From Planctomycetales bacterium (lineage in GTDB: Bacteria > Planctomycetota > Planctomycetia > Planctomycetales > Planctomycetaceae), in assembly GCA_028285345.1 (NCBI GenBank), contig JANQPT010000030.1, positions 33,945 through 97,944 on the forward strand: a DNA stretch of 64,000 nucleotides, given 5' to 3'. This document shows, one piece after another, positions 27,289 through 36,126 of this stretch. Made by a program: the position numbers and the translations under genes. Positions within the stretch are counted from its first letter, which is position 1. Each line of letters opens with the position of its first letter. The notes beneath the pieces were generated by a model that made no database searches, had not been told where the DNA came from, and saw only the letters and a program-made list of their open reading frames with translations.

Positions 27289-28143
27289 ATGAGACGCCGA
27301 AGCAGAATCGTGGTTTTCACCGGAGCGGGGCTGATCATCGCCACCGCCGGTTTCTATCTCGCCGCCCGCGAGGCGGATCCGCAGTCCGGCAATGCTGGTC
27401 CCAAACCGGCACTGTTTGTGGCATCAGGTGAGGTGTATGAAGGTGTGCCCGGTCCGCTCTCCTCTGCTGACGAAGATCAACACACCGCGACAGTCTGTCC
27501 TGTTTGCACCGGCGCAGACTCGAACGAGACGCATGCGCACGCCTGCCAAACCCGCAATCTCAAACAGGGGCATTTCTACCGCGGCATTGAAGTCGGCACA
27601 AACCGCTGGATACAGATGGCGTGCGCCGAAGCGCATCAGTCGGTCCAGGAAGGGGGCGGACCATTCGGTGCGGTGATTGTACAAATTGACAACGACACCA
27701 ACCGGGTGATTCGCTACTGGCGCTGCCGAAATCAGGTCACGAAGAATCTCGACCCGACCGCCCACGCTGAAGTCAGCGCCGTGCGAGCCGTGGCGCGCGA
27801 ATTGGGCGTGTTCAACCTGGGCGAAATCCGTCGCGATGATCCCCGATTAAATCTTCCTCAGCCGGGGGAGGTGTCACACTGCCATATCTACAGCAGTTGC
27901 GAGCCCTGCCCCATGTGCTACGCAGCCATTCGCTGGGCACGGATCAATACCATCGTATTCGCGGCGACGCGATTCGATGCTGCGGAACCGGGTGTCGAGT
28001 TCTCCGATCTCGACCTGTATGACGAGATTGCCACGCCGTACGCCAAACGGCAAGACGGCAGACTGCGCGTCTACCAGTCAACCACACCCAATGCGCTCGA
28101 CGCGTTCAACTTGTGGAAGAACACCGACAAGGTCCCCTACTGA
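27289..28143 (+). CDS. Membrane-anchored cytidine/guanine-type deaminase (CDA superfamily)
   Basis: The product has 284 residues. It has an N-terminal RRRSR plus a hydrophobic helix (8-25), so the catalytic part should lie outside the cytoplasmic membrane. A Cys-rich linker (CPVCTGADSNETHAHAC, 70-86) may bind a metal or form disulphides. The deaminase domain (about 105-265) has the zinc motifs: TAHAEVSAV (His159 ligand, Glu161 proton shuttle) and EPCPMC (Cys207, Cys210). The GGPFGAVIV and AAIRWARINTIVFA segments resemble guanine deaminase/tRNA-deaminase-like enzymes (GuaD, TadA). The substrate is probably a base or nucleoside, with ammonia released. The gene lies head-to-head with the exported eutBC gene and 68 bases before a PepSY-like gene. 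Confidence 0.8.
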   Translation: MRRRSRIVVFTGAGLIIATAGFYLAAREADPQSGNAGPKPALFVASGEVYEGVPGPLSSADEDQHTATVCPVCTGADSNETHAHACQTRNLKQGHFYRGIEVGTNRWIQMACAEAHQSVQEGGGPFGAVIVQIDNDTNRVIRYWRCRNQVTKNLDPTAHAEVSAVRAVARELGVFNLGEIRRDDPRLNLPQPGEVSHCHIYSSCEPCPMCYAAIRWARINTIVFAATRFDAAEPGVEFSDLDLYDEIATPYAKRQDGRLRVYQSTTPNALDAFNLWKNTDKVPY

Positions 28144-28211
28144 TTTTCGTTGCTTCAGCCGAACGAACGTCGAACCACGCAAATTCACTCAACTGCGATC
28201 TGGAGTTTAGG

Positions 28212-29132
28212 ATGAATCACCCAAATCTGATGATCAAGCGAGCCGTCTTATTCACCGCAGCGCTTTGTATGGCCGCCTCGGCCTCATTCGGCGCTGTCGA
28301 GTTGCCGGCTGCGGCACGTGACGGCTTGCAGAGACTGCATCCCGGCGCGAAGATCATGTCTGTCAGTCAGGACGAGGATGGGTTGTATCATGTCGATCTC
28401 AATGTCAAACAAGAACGGTTCGCCGTCGAGCTGACACGTTCCGGCCGCGTGATCACCAATACGAGCCGAGGCAAGATCGACACGCGCGCGAGCGGCGGTC
28501 CAAAATTGCCGGAAGCGGTCGCGGCAGTGGTTCAAAAACTTTATCCACACGGCAAGCTCGTCTCAGCACGCGCGGATGACGACGGCATCTATCACGTTCG
28601 GGTTGCGACCGCCCAAGGTGTGAGCACGTTAGAGGCCACTCGTTCGGGGCGTATTTTGCGGCACGACCGAGATGCAGCAGATAGCGACGAAGACTTTAGT
28701 ACCGGCGGTTCCACAGTGGCGCGCCATATTGAGAGCGTTCGCAAATTGCCCGCGCCTGTACTGGCTGCCGTCGAGCAGGCCCATCCTCGCGGCGTTATCG
28801 TCCATGTGTATCAAGACCATTATGGTCCACGTTACGGCCGCTCTGCCTATTACGTGAGCATCGTGCGTGGTCAAAACGTCTACAACGTTGGCTTATCCGC
28901 AGAGGGGAAAATCCTCAAGAACCAGATCGACAATCAGACGGAGCGGTTGAACCGTCTGCCGCAGTCGATCAAAGATGCCGCCTACCGCGCGTTGCCCGGC
29001 GGCCTCATCTACGGCAGCGGTACACGAAACGGCTTGCACCAAATCGACGTGCTGGTCGACGGCAAGCCGTTTGATTTGGAAATCACCAAGACGGGTGAAG
29101 TCGTCTCGAAAAAACGAGACTATCACGAGTAG
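28212..29132 (+). CDS. Secreted PepSY-like repeat protein
   Basis: The start is chosen at the ATG at 28212 (GGAG seven bases upstream), although the frame is open earlier; the product has 306 residues. A signal peptide (RAVLFTAALCMAASASFGA) is followed by four repeats of about 70 residues. Each has 'LPxAVxxxxxxxxPxGxIxxxxxDxxGxYxVxV' and then a strand that contains 'xxxxLxxxGxIL': LPAAARDGLQRLHPGAKIM, LPEAVAAVVQKLYPHGKLV, LPAPVLAAVEQAHPRGVIV, LPQSIKDAAYRALPGGLIY. This is the PepSY-like (BLIP-related) fold, often binding or inhibiting envelope enzymes. It sits 68 bases after the deaminase gene in the same direction and may form an operon with it. It converges on the transglutaminase cluster. 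Confidence 0.75.
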   Translation: MNHPNLMIKRAVLFTAALCMAASASFGAVELPAAARDGLQRLHPGAKIMSVSQDEDGLYHVDLNVKQERFAVELTRSGRVITNTSRGKIDTRASGGPKLPEAVAAVVQKLYPHGKLVSARADDDGIYHVRVATAQGVSTLEATRSGRILRHDRDAADSDEDFSTGGSTVARHIESVRKLPAPVLAAVEQAHPRGVIVHVYQDHYGPRYGRSAYYVSIVRGQNVYNVGLSAEGKILKNQIDNQTERLNRLPQSIKDAAYRALPGGLIYGSGTRNGLHQIDVLVDGKPFDLEITKTGEVVSKKRDYHE

Positions 29133-29186
29133 CAATCAGCTCGGCTATGCTTGAAACGATGCAACTTGTCGGTCGAATCGGAGGCG

Positions 29187-30065
29187 CTATTCCTCTCCGG
29201 GCGCCACATCGACCGACACCGTCATCTTACGTTCTCCACCGCCGACAATCGTGCCCTGGATCGGGCAGACGTCGTTGTAATCGCGGCCCCAGGCTAGCGT
29301 GATGTGATCCGTGGCAGCGCGAAGGTTATTGGTCGGGTCGACGCCGATCCAGCCGGCGTCGCCGCAATAGACTTCGAGCCAGGCGTGCGACGCATCAGCG
29401 CCGACCAGACGCGGTTTTCCTTCAGGAGGCTCGGTGCGGAGATAGCCGCTCACATACCGCGCCGCCAGGCCGATCGAACGCAGACAGCCAATCTGTAAGT
29501 GCGCGAAATCCTGACAAACTCCGTGCCTCTGTTCAAAGACTTCATGAATCGGCGTATGGACAGTTGTCGCACGTGGATCGTACTTAAAATCATCATGAAT
29601 TCGCGCCGTCAATTCGAGCACTCCTTCTAGAATCGGTCGGCCAGCCTCAAACGAAGGTCGCACATAGTCCGCGAGGGCTTCGAAACGTTCGACGTAAGGC
29701 GAGTCGAACACAAATTGGTAGGCGTCAAGGACTTCCGCGGATCGATCGGTGCGTAACCGATTCTGAACCTCTTCCCAGGCAAGAGTCGTACCGGTATCGG
29801 CGTTTTTCGCGACGGCAACTGAGACCCGGCTCGTGGCAGTCACACTCAACCCGTGGTGCGCTTGGTCGATCGCAAAATACGCCGCCGTATTCCCGAAGTA
29901 GTCAAGACGTTCGCTGACTTTACTCTGATCAGGGAGAATCAACAAACGATAGTATTCGCAGGTCTGCGCCGGCGTATCGCGTGGCTTAAGATGCACAAGA
30001 TTGTGGCAGACCGGAACCGCTTCAGAATAGGTGTACTTCGTCGTATGTGTGATGCGGTACTTCAC
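29187..30065 (-). CDS. Transglutaminase-family protein
   Basis: The start is set at a GTG (30065) that overlaps the stop of the upstream gene (GTGA), giving 292 residues; a longer frame to 30161 would run far into that gene. A beta-rich N-terminal domain (KYRITHTTKYTYSEAV) precedes the transglutaminase-like core with the triad Cys184 (RHGVCQDFAH), His227 (SHAWLEVY) and Asp243 (GVDPTNN). Such proteins occur beside alpha-E and circularly permuted ATP-grasp proteins and are thought to hydrolyse or transfer amide bonds of a peptide product. No signal peptide is visible. It is the last gene of the minus-strand cluster. Confidence 0.9.
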   Translation of the reverse strand: MKYRITHTTKYTYSEAVPVCHNLVHLKPRDTPAQTCEYYRLLILPDQSKVSERLDYFGNTAAYFAIDQAHHGLSVTATSRVSVAVAKNADTGTTLAWEEVQNRLRTDRSAEVLDAYQFVFDSPYVERFEALADYVRPSFEAGRPILEGVLELTARIHDDFKYDPRATTVHTPIHEVFEQRHGVCQDFAHLQIGCLRSIGLAARYVSGYLRTEPPEGKPRLVGADASHAWLEVYCGDAGWIGVDPTNNLRAATDHITLAWGRDYNDVCPIQGTIVGGGERKMTVSVDVAPGEE

Positions 30066-32578
30066 TGGGGGCTCATGTCCGCAAGTTGATGTGAGGGGGC
30101 GGAGTGTACGAGATAGCGGTGTGAAATCGCTTCCGAGAGTTTGGGGAGTTGCGATTCCCAATTCTCCGCGAGCCGCTCCAAGGGTTCATAGTCGCCCAGA
30201 CTATGCGTCTCAGCAACTTTCTGGATCTCCAGCAGCCGGACGGAATTCAGCAGCGACATCGCCACCCGCTGCTCAGTCGTGTAACCCGGCTGAGTCTCTT
30301 GGCGCGGCAACTGCTCAACATGCTCGGCGAGTTGCACCAACTGAAACACGAGCGAGCGGGGATTGGTTTCGTCGGTGAGCAACAAGTCGAGCACTGCGGA
30401 CAATTGCATGTTCGCGAGATAGCGAGAGCGATACGTCATCAGACTGTCGGCGACTTCCAACACCGTTTCGAAGACCGGGCCGAGGGTTTCGGGAAGCGGA
30501 ATGAAACAGTTCTTCACGAGGCCGATGATTTGCAACGACCGTTCGATGCGGCGGCCCAATTCCATAAATCGATACGCCTGCGTGCGGGTCATGCTCTCGA
30601 CGATGATTCCGCTAAAGGCGGCCAGTTCCGTGATCAGTTCGTCCGTCGTCGCCAACAGGTCCATTAATGTCGCAACTCCGCCGAAGCCGGGACGGAAACC
30701 CTCATCAATCACGTGAATGATCCGCCAGGTGTCGAGCGAAATCCGATCCCGCACAATCGACCCCAAACGGAACAGTTCATCAAGAATTGCTCTCAGGCTG
30801 GCGGGCTGAGTCGCGTCAAAGACGGCGGCGGGCAAGACCTGTTCAATCGCCGGAAGTTGCCCCCGCATGTCACTGATTGCATAACCGGGCTCAATCTGTC
30901 CCAAGTCCGCCAAGCAGCGGAGCAACATCGGGACTTCGAGGTCGCTGGTCGAACGAGTTTCACCAGTCAATCGGCTGGCCGTGCTTCGCAGCAGCCGCGC
31001 GACTGCTTCGGCACGTTCCATCTGTCGGCCCAGCCAGAAAATATTGTCCGCAGCGCGGCTCGGAAGCTCGCTGCTGCTGCGCCTGAGAGTGATCGCGTGC
31101 TCCTGCTCTGCCAGCAGGGTGACATGTTCGACGGGTCCTTCCGCCAAGACCCAGGCGTCTTTGCTCCCCTCGCCGCGGCGAATGGAAATCTCCAACGGAT
31201 CGAGCGACTGTGACGTTCGCGCCAACGCGCCGTGCATAATTGAATAAGAGTCACCCGCTGCCACCGCGTACGCCCGCAGAGCCAAGTGGGCGGGACGCAA
31301 TTGCTGATTCCAAATCGGGACGCTGGATCGCACGACCCGTTCTTGCGCGGCAAACTTGTGCGGCGCGGCTTGAATCGCCTCCGCAAGCTGGTCCTTAGAC
31401 ATGCTCGCCAGCAACTCACGCGTTGGGCCGTCTTTGCCGCGGTCTCGAAATGCCGGCTGAACGATCAATTGATCGAGATTCTTCAACACATGGGCCAGTC
31501 CTTGCGGCTGCCCACACCACCAGGAGGCGACTCCGGGCATCAACAATTCTTCGCCGAGTAGCGACTGGCAGAGCCGCGGCATGAACGCCATAAAGGCGAC
31601 CGATTCGATCAGACCGCTGCCGAGCGGATTGGCGAGCCCTACGTTGCCGCACCGCACGGCCTGGGTGAGCCCCGCAACGCCCAATCCCGATTTGGAACCG
31701 AGTTCAAGCGGATCGCAGTCACTGCTGTTTTGACGCCTTAAGATGACGTCGACCGGTAGCAGCCCTCCCAGCGTCTTGAGCATGACTTGGTTTTGCCGAA
31801 CGGCAAGGTCGCCTCCCTCAACAAGCGTGTAGCCCAGATAGCGGGCCAGGTAGGCATCCTCAAAAAAGTTCGGGCTGGTCGGTCCATGGCTCAGCAGCAC
31901 CACCCGCGGGTTTTCGCGGTGCCGCGGCGCGAGGCTCCGCAACGTCTCGTTCGCGGCGATAAAGAACGGCGCCAGGCGCTCGACCTGACATTTCCGAAAT
32001 ACGTCCGGCAACATGCGGGAGGTCACCACGCGATTTTCCAGCGCATAGCCTAGCCCCGATGGTGCTTCGGTCCGGTCCGCCAGCACCCACCAATCACCGT
32101 CAGGAGCACGGGCCAGATCCGCCGCATAGAAATGCAGATAACAGTCCTGCGGCGGAGATTGTCCATGCAGCGGCCGCAGGAATCCTGGATGTGCGAACAC
32201 CAATTCCGGCGGCAGCACGCCGTTCTTCAGCAATGATTGCTCACCGAACAGATCGCGCAAGGTGAGATTTAGCAGCCGCGCGCGCTGTTCCAAGGCGGCG
32301 GACACGCGTTTCCACTCTGGGGGCGAAAGCAACAGAGGAATCGCGTCCAATTCCCAAGGCCGCGGCGTATCCTCCGGCGTGACGTAGCCGCTATAGGCGA
32401 AGTCGTTGGCCTGCATCGTCCGACGGGCCTGCTGCCAGCGGTGGACGAACTCGTCGCGGCCGATCTTGTCAATCGCCTCGAGAAACCGTTGAGTATGCGG
32501 ACGCGGCCGGCGCTCGTCCTCGAGAAACTCGTCGTAGACTCCGCTCGGCGGAGTGTAATTCTCAATCACACGATTCAC
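30062..32578 (-). CDS. Circularly permuted ATP-grasp / alpha-E fusion protein
   Basis: The frame runs back to an ATG at 32680, but that codon lies within a perfect hairpin, and the family-like start YTPPSGVYDEFLED follows a GTG at 32578; I use the latter (838 residues). Residues about 1-470 are the circularly permuted type-2 ATP-grasp (ADRTEAPSGLGYALENR, then LLPVDVILRRQNSSDCDPLELG and SLLGEELLMPG). Residues about 500-825 are an alpha-E domain (NIFWLGRQMERAEAVARLLR, later YRFMELGRRIERSLQIIGL). ATP-grasp enzymes of this type are predicted to ligate an amine to a carboxylate. In the neighbouring genes the same two domains are separate proteins, so the cluster holds two versions. Confidence 0.88.
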   Translation of the reverse strand: MNRVIENYTPPSGVYDEFLEDERRPRPHTQRFLEAIDKIGRDEFVHRWQQARRTMQANDFAYSGYVTPEDTPRPWELDAIPLLLSPPEWKRVSAALEQRARLLNLTLRDLFGEQSLLKNGVLPPELVFAHPGFLRPLHGQSPPQDCYLHFYAADLARAPDGDWWVLADRTEAPSGLGYALENRVVTSRMLPDVFRKCQVERLAPFFIAANETLRSLAPRHRENPRVVLLSHGPTSPNFFEDAYLARYLGYTLVEGGDLAVRQNQVMLKTLGGLLPVDVILRRQNSSDCDPLELGSKSGLGVAGLTQAVRCGNVGLANPLGSGLIESVAFMAFMPRLCQSLLGEELLMPGVASWWCGQPQGLAHVLKNLDQLIVQPAFRDRGKDGPTRELLASMSKDQLAEAIQAAPHKFAAQERVVRSSVPIWNQQLRPAHLALRAYAVAAGDSYSIMHGALARTSQSLDPLEISIRRGEGSKDAWVLAEGPVEHVTLLAEQEHAITLRRSSSELPSRAADNIFWLGRQMERAEAVARLLRSTASRLTGETRSTSDLEVPMLLRCLADLGQIEPGYAISDMRGQLPAIEQVLPAAVFDATQPASLRAILDELFRLGSIVRDRISLDTWRIIHVIDEGFRPGFGGVATLMDLLATTDELITELAAFSGIIVESMTRTQAYRFMELGRRIERSLQIIGLVKNCFIPLPETLGPVFETVLEVADSLMTYRSRYLANMQLSAVLDLLLTDETNPRSLVFQLVQLAEHVEQLPRQETQPGYTTEQRVAMSLLNSVRLLEIQKVAETHSLGDYEPLERLAENWESQLPKLSEAISHRYLVHSAPSHQLADMSPQ

Positions 32579-32676
32579 GGAAAGTGGAGATAATGACACC
32601 GACGCGAGAATCCCTATACGTATTACTGAATCAGAGCCGTTCGTCCTTGCAGTGGTAACTCCCGCGTGAATGTCGC

Positions 32677-32697
32677 GCAACGGTCGTTGACCGTTGC
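32677..32697. repeat. Perfect 9-bp inverted repeat directly after the DUF2126 stop codon
   Basis: The arms GCAACGGTC and GACCGTTGC enclose a three-base loop, with the stem touching the stop codon of the upstream gene (32698-32700). It is too tight and symmetrical to be ignored, yet no T-run follows on the minus strand. It could be an mRNA-processing or attenuation hairpin between two cistrons. Confidence 0.5.
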
Positions 32698-35600
32698 TTA
32701 TAGCGTAGGCTGATTTCGCCGCAGATCAAGCGTCATGGGAAACGTCGGGTTGGTTTCCTCTCGCGCCGCACTTGCGGCGCCGCCGGTATGGCCCATCTTG
32801 AAGAATCGCGCTGCGCGCCGGCTTTCGGCCTCGTAGACATTGACCGGAAACGAATCGGGATTCAGACCGCCCGGGTGCCCCACGTGATAGGTGCAGCCTC
32901 CGATCGAACGGTTCAACCATGTGTCCAAAAGGTCAAACACCAATGGCTCGTCAACGGTGATCGTAGGATGCAGGCAACTCGGCGGTTGCCAGGCACGGTA
33001 TCGCACGCCGGCGACAAATTCGCCTTCGGTGCCGGTCGGATGCAGCGGAAGCTTTCGCCCATTGCACGTCACACAGTGACGTTCACCCACCATTCCGGAA
33101 ACCTTGACTTGCAACCGCTCGACCGACGAATCGACGAACCGCGCCGTGCCGCCTGCGGACTGTTCTTCGCCCAGCACGTACCACGGTTCGATCGCCGCCC
33201 GTAGTTCTAATTGGACTTCCCGCTGTTCAACATTCCCGATGACCGGAAAACGAAACTCAAAGTGCGGAGCGAACCACTCCACCTCCAGCGGAATCCCCGC
33301 GTCAATCGTTTCTTCAATGACGTCCGAAAAATCCTGCCGCAGAAAGTGCGGCAACAGCCATCGATCGTGAATCGATGTGTTCCAGTCAACCAATGGGGTG
33401 CGATATGGCTGCTCCCAGAAACGGGTGACCAAGCTCCGCAACAGCAATTGCTGCGTTAAGCTCATCTGCCAGTGGGGTGGCATCTCGAACGCGCGGAATT
33501 CAACCAACCCCAATCGCCCGGTGCCGCTGTCGGGCGAATAGAGCTTGTCGATGCAAAACTCAGCGCGATGCGTGTTGCCGGTCAGGTCGACGAGCAGATG
33601 CCGAAACACGCGATCGACCAGCCACGGCGGGCAGTCACGCCCCTCCCCAATCTGCTCAAAGGCGATCTGCAACTCGTATGTCGCGTCACGACGGCCCTCG
33701 TCGACGCGAGGGGCTTGGCTCGTCGGCCCCACAAACCGCCCCGAGAACAGATACGACAGCGACGGGTGATTGTGCCAATAAGCGACCAAGCTCCGCAGCA
33801 AATCGGGCCGCCTCAAGAACGGGCTATCGATCGGAGTGCGGGCTCCCATCACGATGTGATTGCCGCCACCGGTACCGGTGTGCGTGCCATCGGTATCAAA
33901 CTTTTCGGTTCCGAGCCGCGACTGACGGGCATCGTGATAAAGTCCCGACGTAATGTCGACCAACTCTTTCCAATTTCGAGCCGGGTGTACGTTCACCTCA
34001 ATCACTCCCGGATCCGGCGTCACTTTGATGTGCTGAAGCCGATAGTCGGGAGGCGGCAGATAGCCTTCAATGATCACCGGAAGATCCAGTTCCGCAGCCG
34101 TTTGCTCAATTGCGGACAGCAGTTCGAGATAGTCCTCCAGCCGGTCGACCGGCGGCATGAAGACATGCAGGTTTCCGTTGCGCGGCTCAAAGCACATAGC
34201 GGCGTGAATGATCCCGGTTTCATGGACGGTACGTTGCCGATCATCTCTTGCGTCGGTCATCGGACGTGCACCGTTTCCGCTTCCGTTTCCGCCGACATCT
34301 TGCAGCGACTGGTGTTGAATCCAACGGTGCGGCCTTGACGCGACTTCGCGAGCGGCAAACTGCTGCCGTAACTGCTCGTATTCCGGTAGCGAGTCCGCCG
34401 CTTCGAACGGAACCATAGAGAGCGGGCGATAATCGCCCGACGTATATGCCGGCAGCGAATCGAGCGGTAGCCTCAAGCCCATCGGCGAGTCGCCCGGAAT
34501 GAGGAACATCTCTTCGGAACGGACCGGCCACTGGCCGCTGGCCCACCGTGCCTCTGCGTTCCACCACTGATGCACCAAGGGGAGCAGGCAGCCGGTCGGC
34601 TGGTTCAACCCGTGTTCGAATACGCGGGCCAGCCGTGCACGTTCCTCCTCGTCCTCGAGGTCGGCGTTCAACACATCGCAGTTGACCGCCAGACGCCGCT
34701 CCTTCCATAGGTAGTACATCGCGTCTTCATACGCCAGTGAGACGTGGTCCGGATTCACCTCCAGCCGCTTGGCGAGTGCCGTTGAAAACTGCGCTGCGTG
34801 CTCGATCGTGTGGCCATGTGAGCAGTCCGGATCCGCCAGAAGGTTGGTGTTCTCCCAGATCGGCTGGCTGTCTGTCCGCCACAGGCAAGTGAGCGCCCAG
34901 CGGGGCAAAGACTCGCCCGGATACCATTTCCCCTGGCCATAGTGGACCACGCCTTGCGGCGCAAAGCGTTTCCGGAGGCGCTCGATCAATCCGCCCGCCA
35001 AACGCCGCTTGTTGGGCCCGACGGCGGCCGTCTTCCATTCGTCGCCCTCCATGTCGTCGATGGAAACAAACGTCGGCTCGCCGCCCATCGTGAGACGAAC
35101 GTCCCCTGCTTCCAACCGCTCATCAACTTGGTGCCCCACCGCTTCGATGCGGCTCCATTGTTCTTCGGTATACGGCTTGGTCACCCGTGGATCTTCGTGA
35201 ATCCGCGTAACCGACATCTCGTGCCGAAAATCGACCTTGCATTCGCCGATCGCCCCGGTGATCGGCGCCGCTGTGAGCGGTTCCGGAGTGCATGCCAATG
35301 GGATGTGTCCCTCTCCCGCCAACAATCCGGACGTCGGATCCAATCCGATCCAGCCCGCCCCCGGCAAGAACACCTCCGCCCACGCGTGCAGGTCGGTAAA
35401 GTCTTCATCGGTGCCGGTCGGGCCGTCCAGGGACTTCACGTCCGGCTTGAGTTGAATCAAATAACCGGATGCAAATCGCGCCGCCAGTCCCAGATTTCGC
35501 AGCAGTTGGACCATCAGCCACGCGCTGTCGCGGCACGATCCGAGCCCCAGCGACAACGTCTCCTCCGGCGTCTGCACGCCCGGTTCCATGCGGATTACGT

Positions 35601-36069
35601 ATTTGACTTTTTCCTGCAGATTGCGGTTCAAGTCGACCAGAAAATCGATCGTTTTGCGCGGCGTGCGGTCCACCGACTTCAGCAGTTGGGAGAGCTTCGG
35701 CCCGACTTTTTGCGGATGCAGAAACGGCTGTAGATCCTTTTTGAGCACCGGTTCGTATGCAAACGGGAACTCGTTTGCCTCCGGTTCCAGGAAAAAGTCG
35801 AACGGATTGATGACCGTCATCTCGGCGACGAGATCGACTTCGATTTCGAGTTGCCGCGATTTTTCCGGAAAGACCAACCGGGCCAACTGGTTGCTGTGCG
35901 GGTCCTGCTGCCAGTTGATGAAATGCTCGTCCGGATTGACCTGCATCGAATAGCTGCAAATCGTTGTCCGGCAATGCGGAGCAGGTCGCAACCGGACGAC
36001 TTGCGGGCCGATTTCAACGCCGCGGTCGTACCAGTAGCTCGTTTTGTGGTTTAGTGCGACGCGGATCAT
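32698..36069 (-). CDS. Transglutaminase-family protein with DUF2126 domain
   Basis: The product has 1123 residues. The N-terminal 290 residues carry a transglutaminase core with Cys179 (GLGSCRDSAW), His228 (DLHAWAEVF) and Asp244 (GLDPTSG). The rest, about 320-1110, is the large DUF2126 region (DVRLTMGGEPTFVS, then GTGGGNHIVMGA and WNTSIHDRWLLPHF), the standard two-part architecture of this family. DUF2126 resembles a glutamine-synthetase/amidoligase-like catalytic domain, but its substrate is unknown. It lies 57 bases after the alpha-E gene and starts a series with the fusion gene downstream. No signal peptide is present. Confidence 0.92.
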   Translation of the reverse strand: MIRVALNHKTSYWYDRGVEIGPQVVRLRPAPHCRTTICSYSMQVNPDEHFINWQQDPHSNQLARLVFPEKSRQLEIEVDLVAEMTVINPFDFFLEPEANEFPFAYEPVLKKDLQPFLHPQKVGPKLSQLLKSVDRTPRKTIDFLVDLNRNLQEKVKYVIRMEPGVQTPEETLSLGLGSCRDSAWLMVQLLRNLGLAARFASGYLIQLKPDVKSLDGPTGTDEDFTDLHAWAEVFLPGAGWIGLDPTSGLLAGEGHIPLACTPEPLTAAPITGAIGECKVDFRHEMSVTRIHEDPRVTKPYTEEQWSRIEAVGHQVDERLEAGDVRLTMGGEPTFVSIDDMEGDEWKTAAVGPNKRRLAGGLIERLRKRFAPQGVVHYGQGKWYPGESLPRWALTCLWRTDSQPIWENTNLLADPDCSHGHTIEHAAQFSTALAKRLEVNPDHVSLAYEDAMYYLWKERRLAVNCDVLNADLEDEEERARLARVFEHGLNQPTGCLLPLVHQWWNAEARWASGQWPVRSEEMFLIPGDSPMGLRLPLDSLPAYTSGDYRPLSMVPFEAADSLPEYEQLRQQFAAREVASRPHRWIQHQSLQDVGGNGSGNGARPMTDARDDRQRTVHETGIIHAAMCFEPRNGNLHVFMPPVDRLEDYLELLSAIEQTAAELDLPVIIEGYLPPPDYRLQHIKVTPDPGVIEVNVHPARNWKELVDITSGLYHDARQSRLGTEKFDTDGTHTGTGGGNHIVMGARTPIDSPFLRRPDLLRSLVAYWHNHPSLSYLFSGRFVGPTSQAPRVDEGRRDATYELQIAFEQIGEGRDCPPWLVDRVFRHLLVDLTGNTHRAEFCIDKLYSPDSGTGRLGLVEFRAFEMPPHWQMSLTQQLLLRSLVTRFWEQPYRTPLVDWNTSIHDRWLLPHFLRQDFSDVIEETIDAGIPLEVEWFAPHFEFRFPVIGNVEQREVQLELRAAIEPWYVLGEEQSAGGTARFVDSSVERLQVKVSGMVGERHCVTCNGRKLPLHPTGTEGEFVAGVRYRAWQPPSCLHPTITVDEPLVFDLLDTWLNRSIGGCTYHVGHPGGLNPDSFPVNVYEAESRRAARFFKMGHTGGAASAAREETNPTFPMTLDLRRNQPTL

Positions 36070-36126
36070 CTCTGCCGTTCCATTGCTGCAAATCTTGTGG
36101 CGTTGTTGCGGGCCGGGCGACGGGCA

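Noticed and set aside
33472..34338. 288-residue plus-strand frame
   Set aside because: It is antisense within the DUF2126 gene, with no family features.
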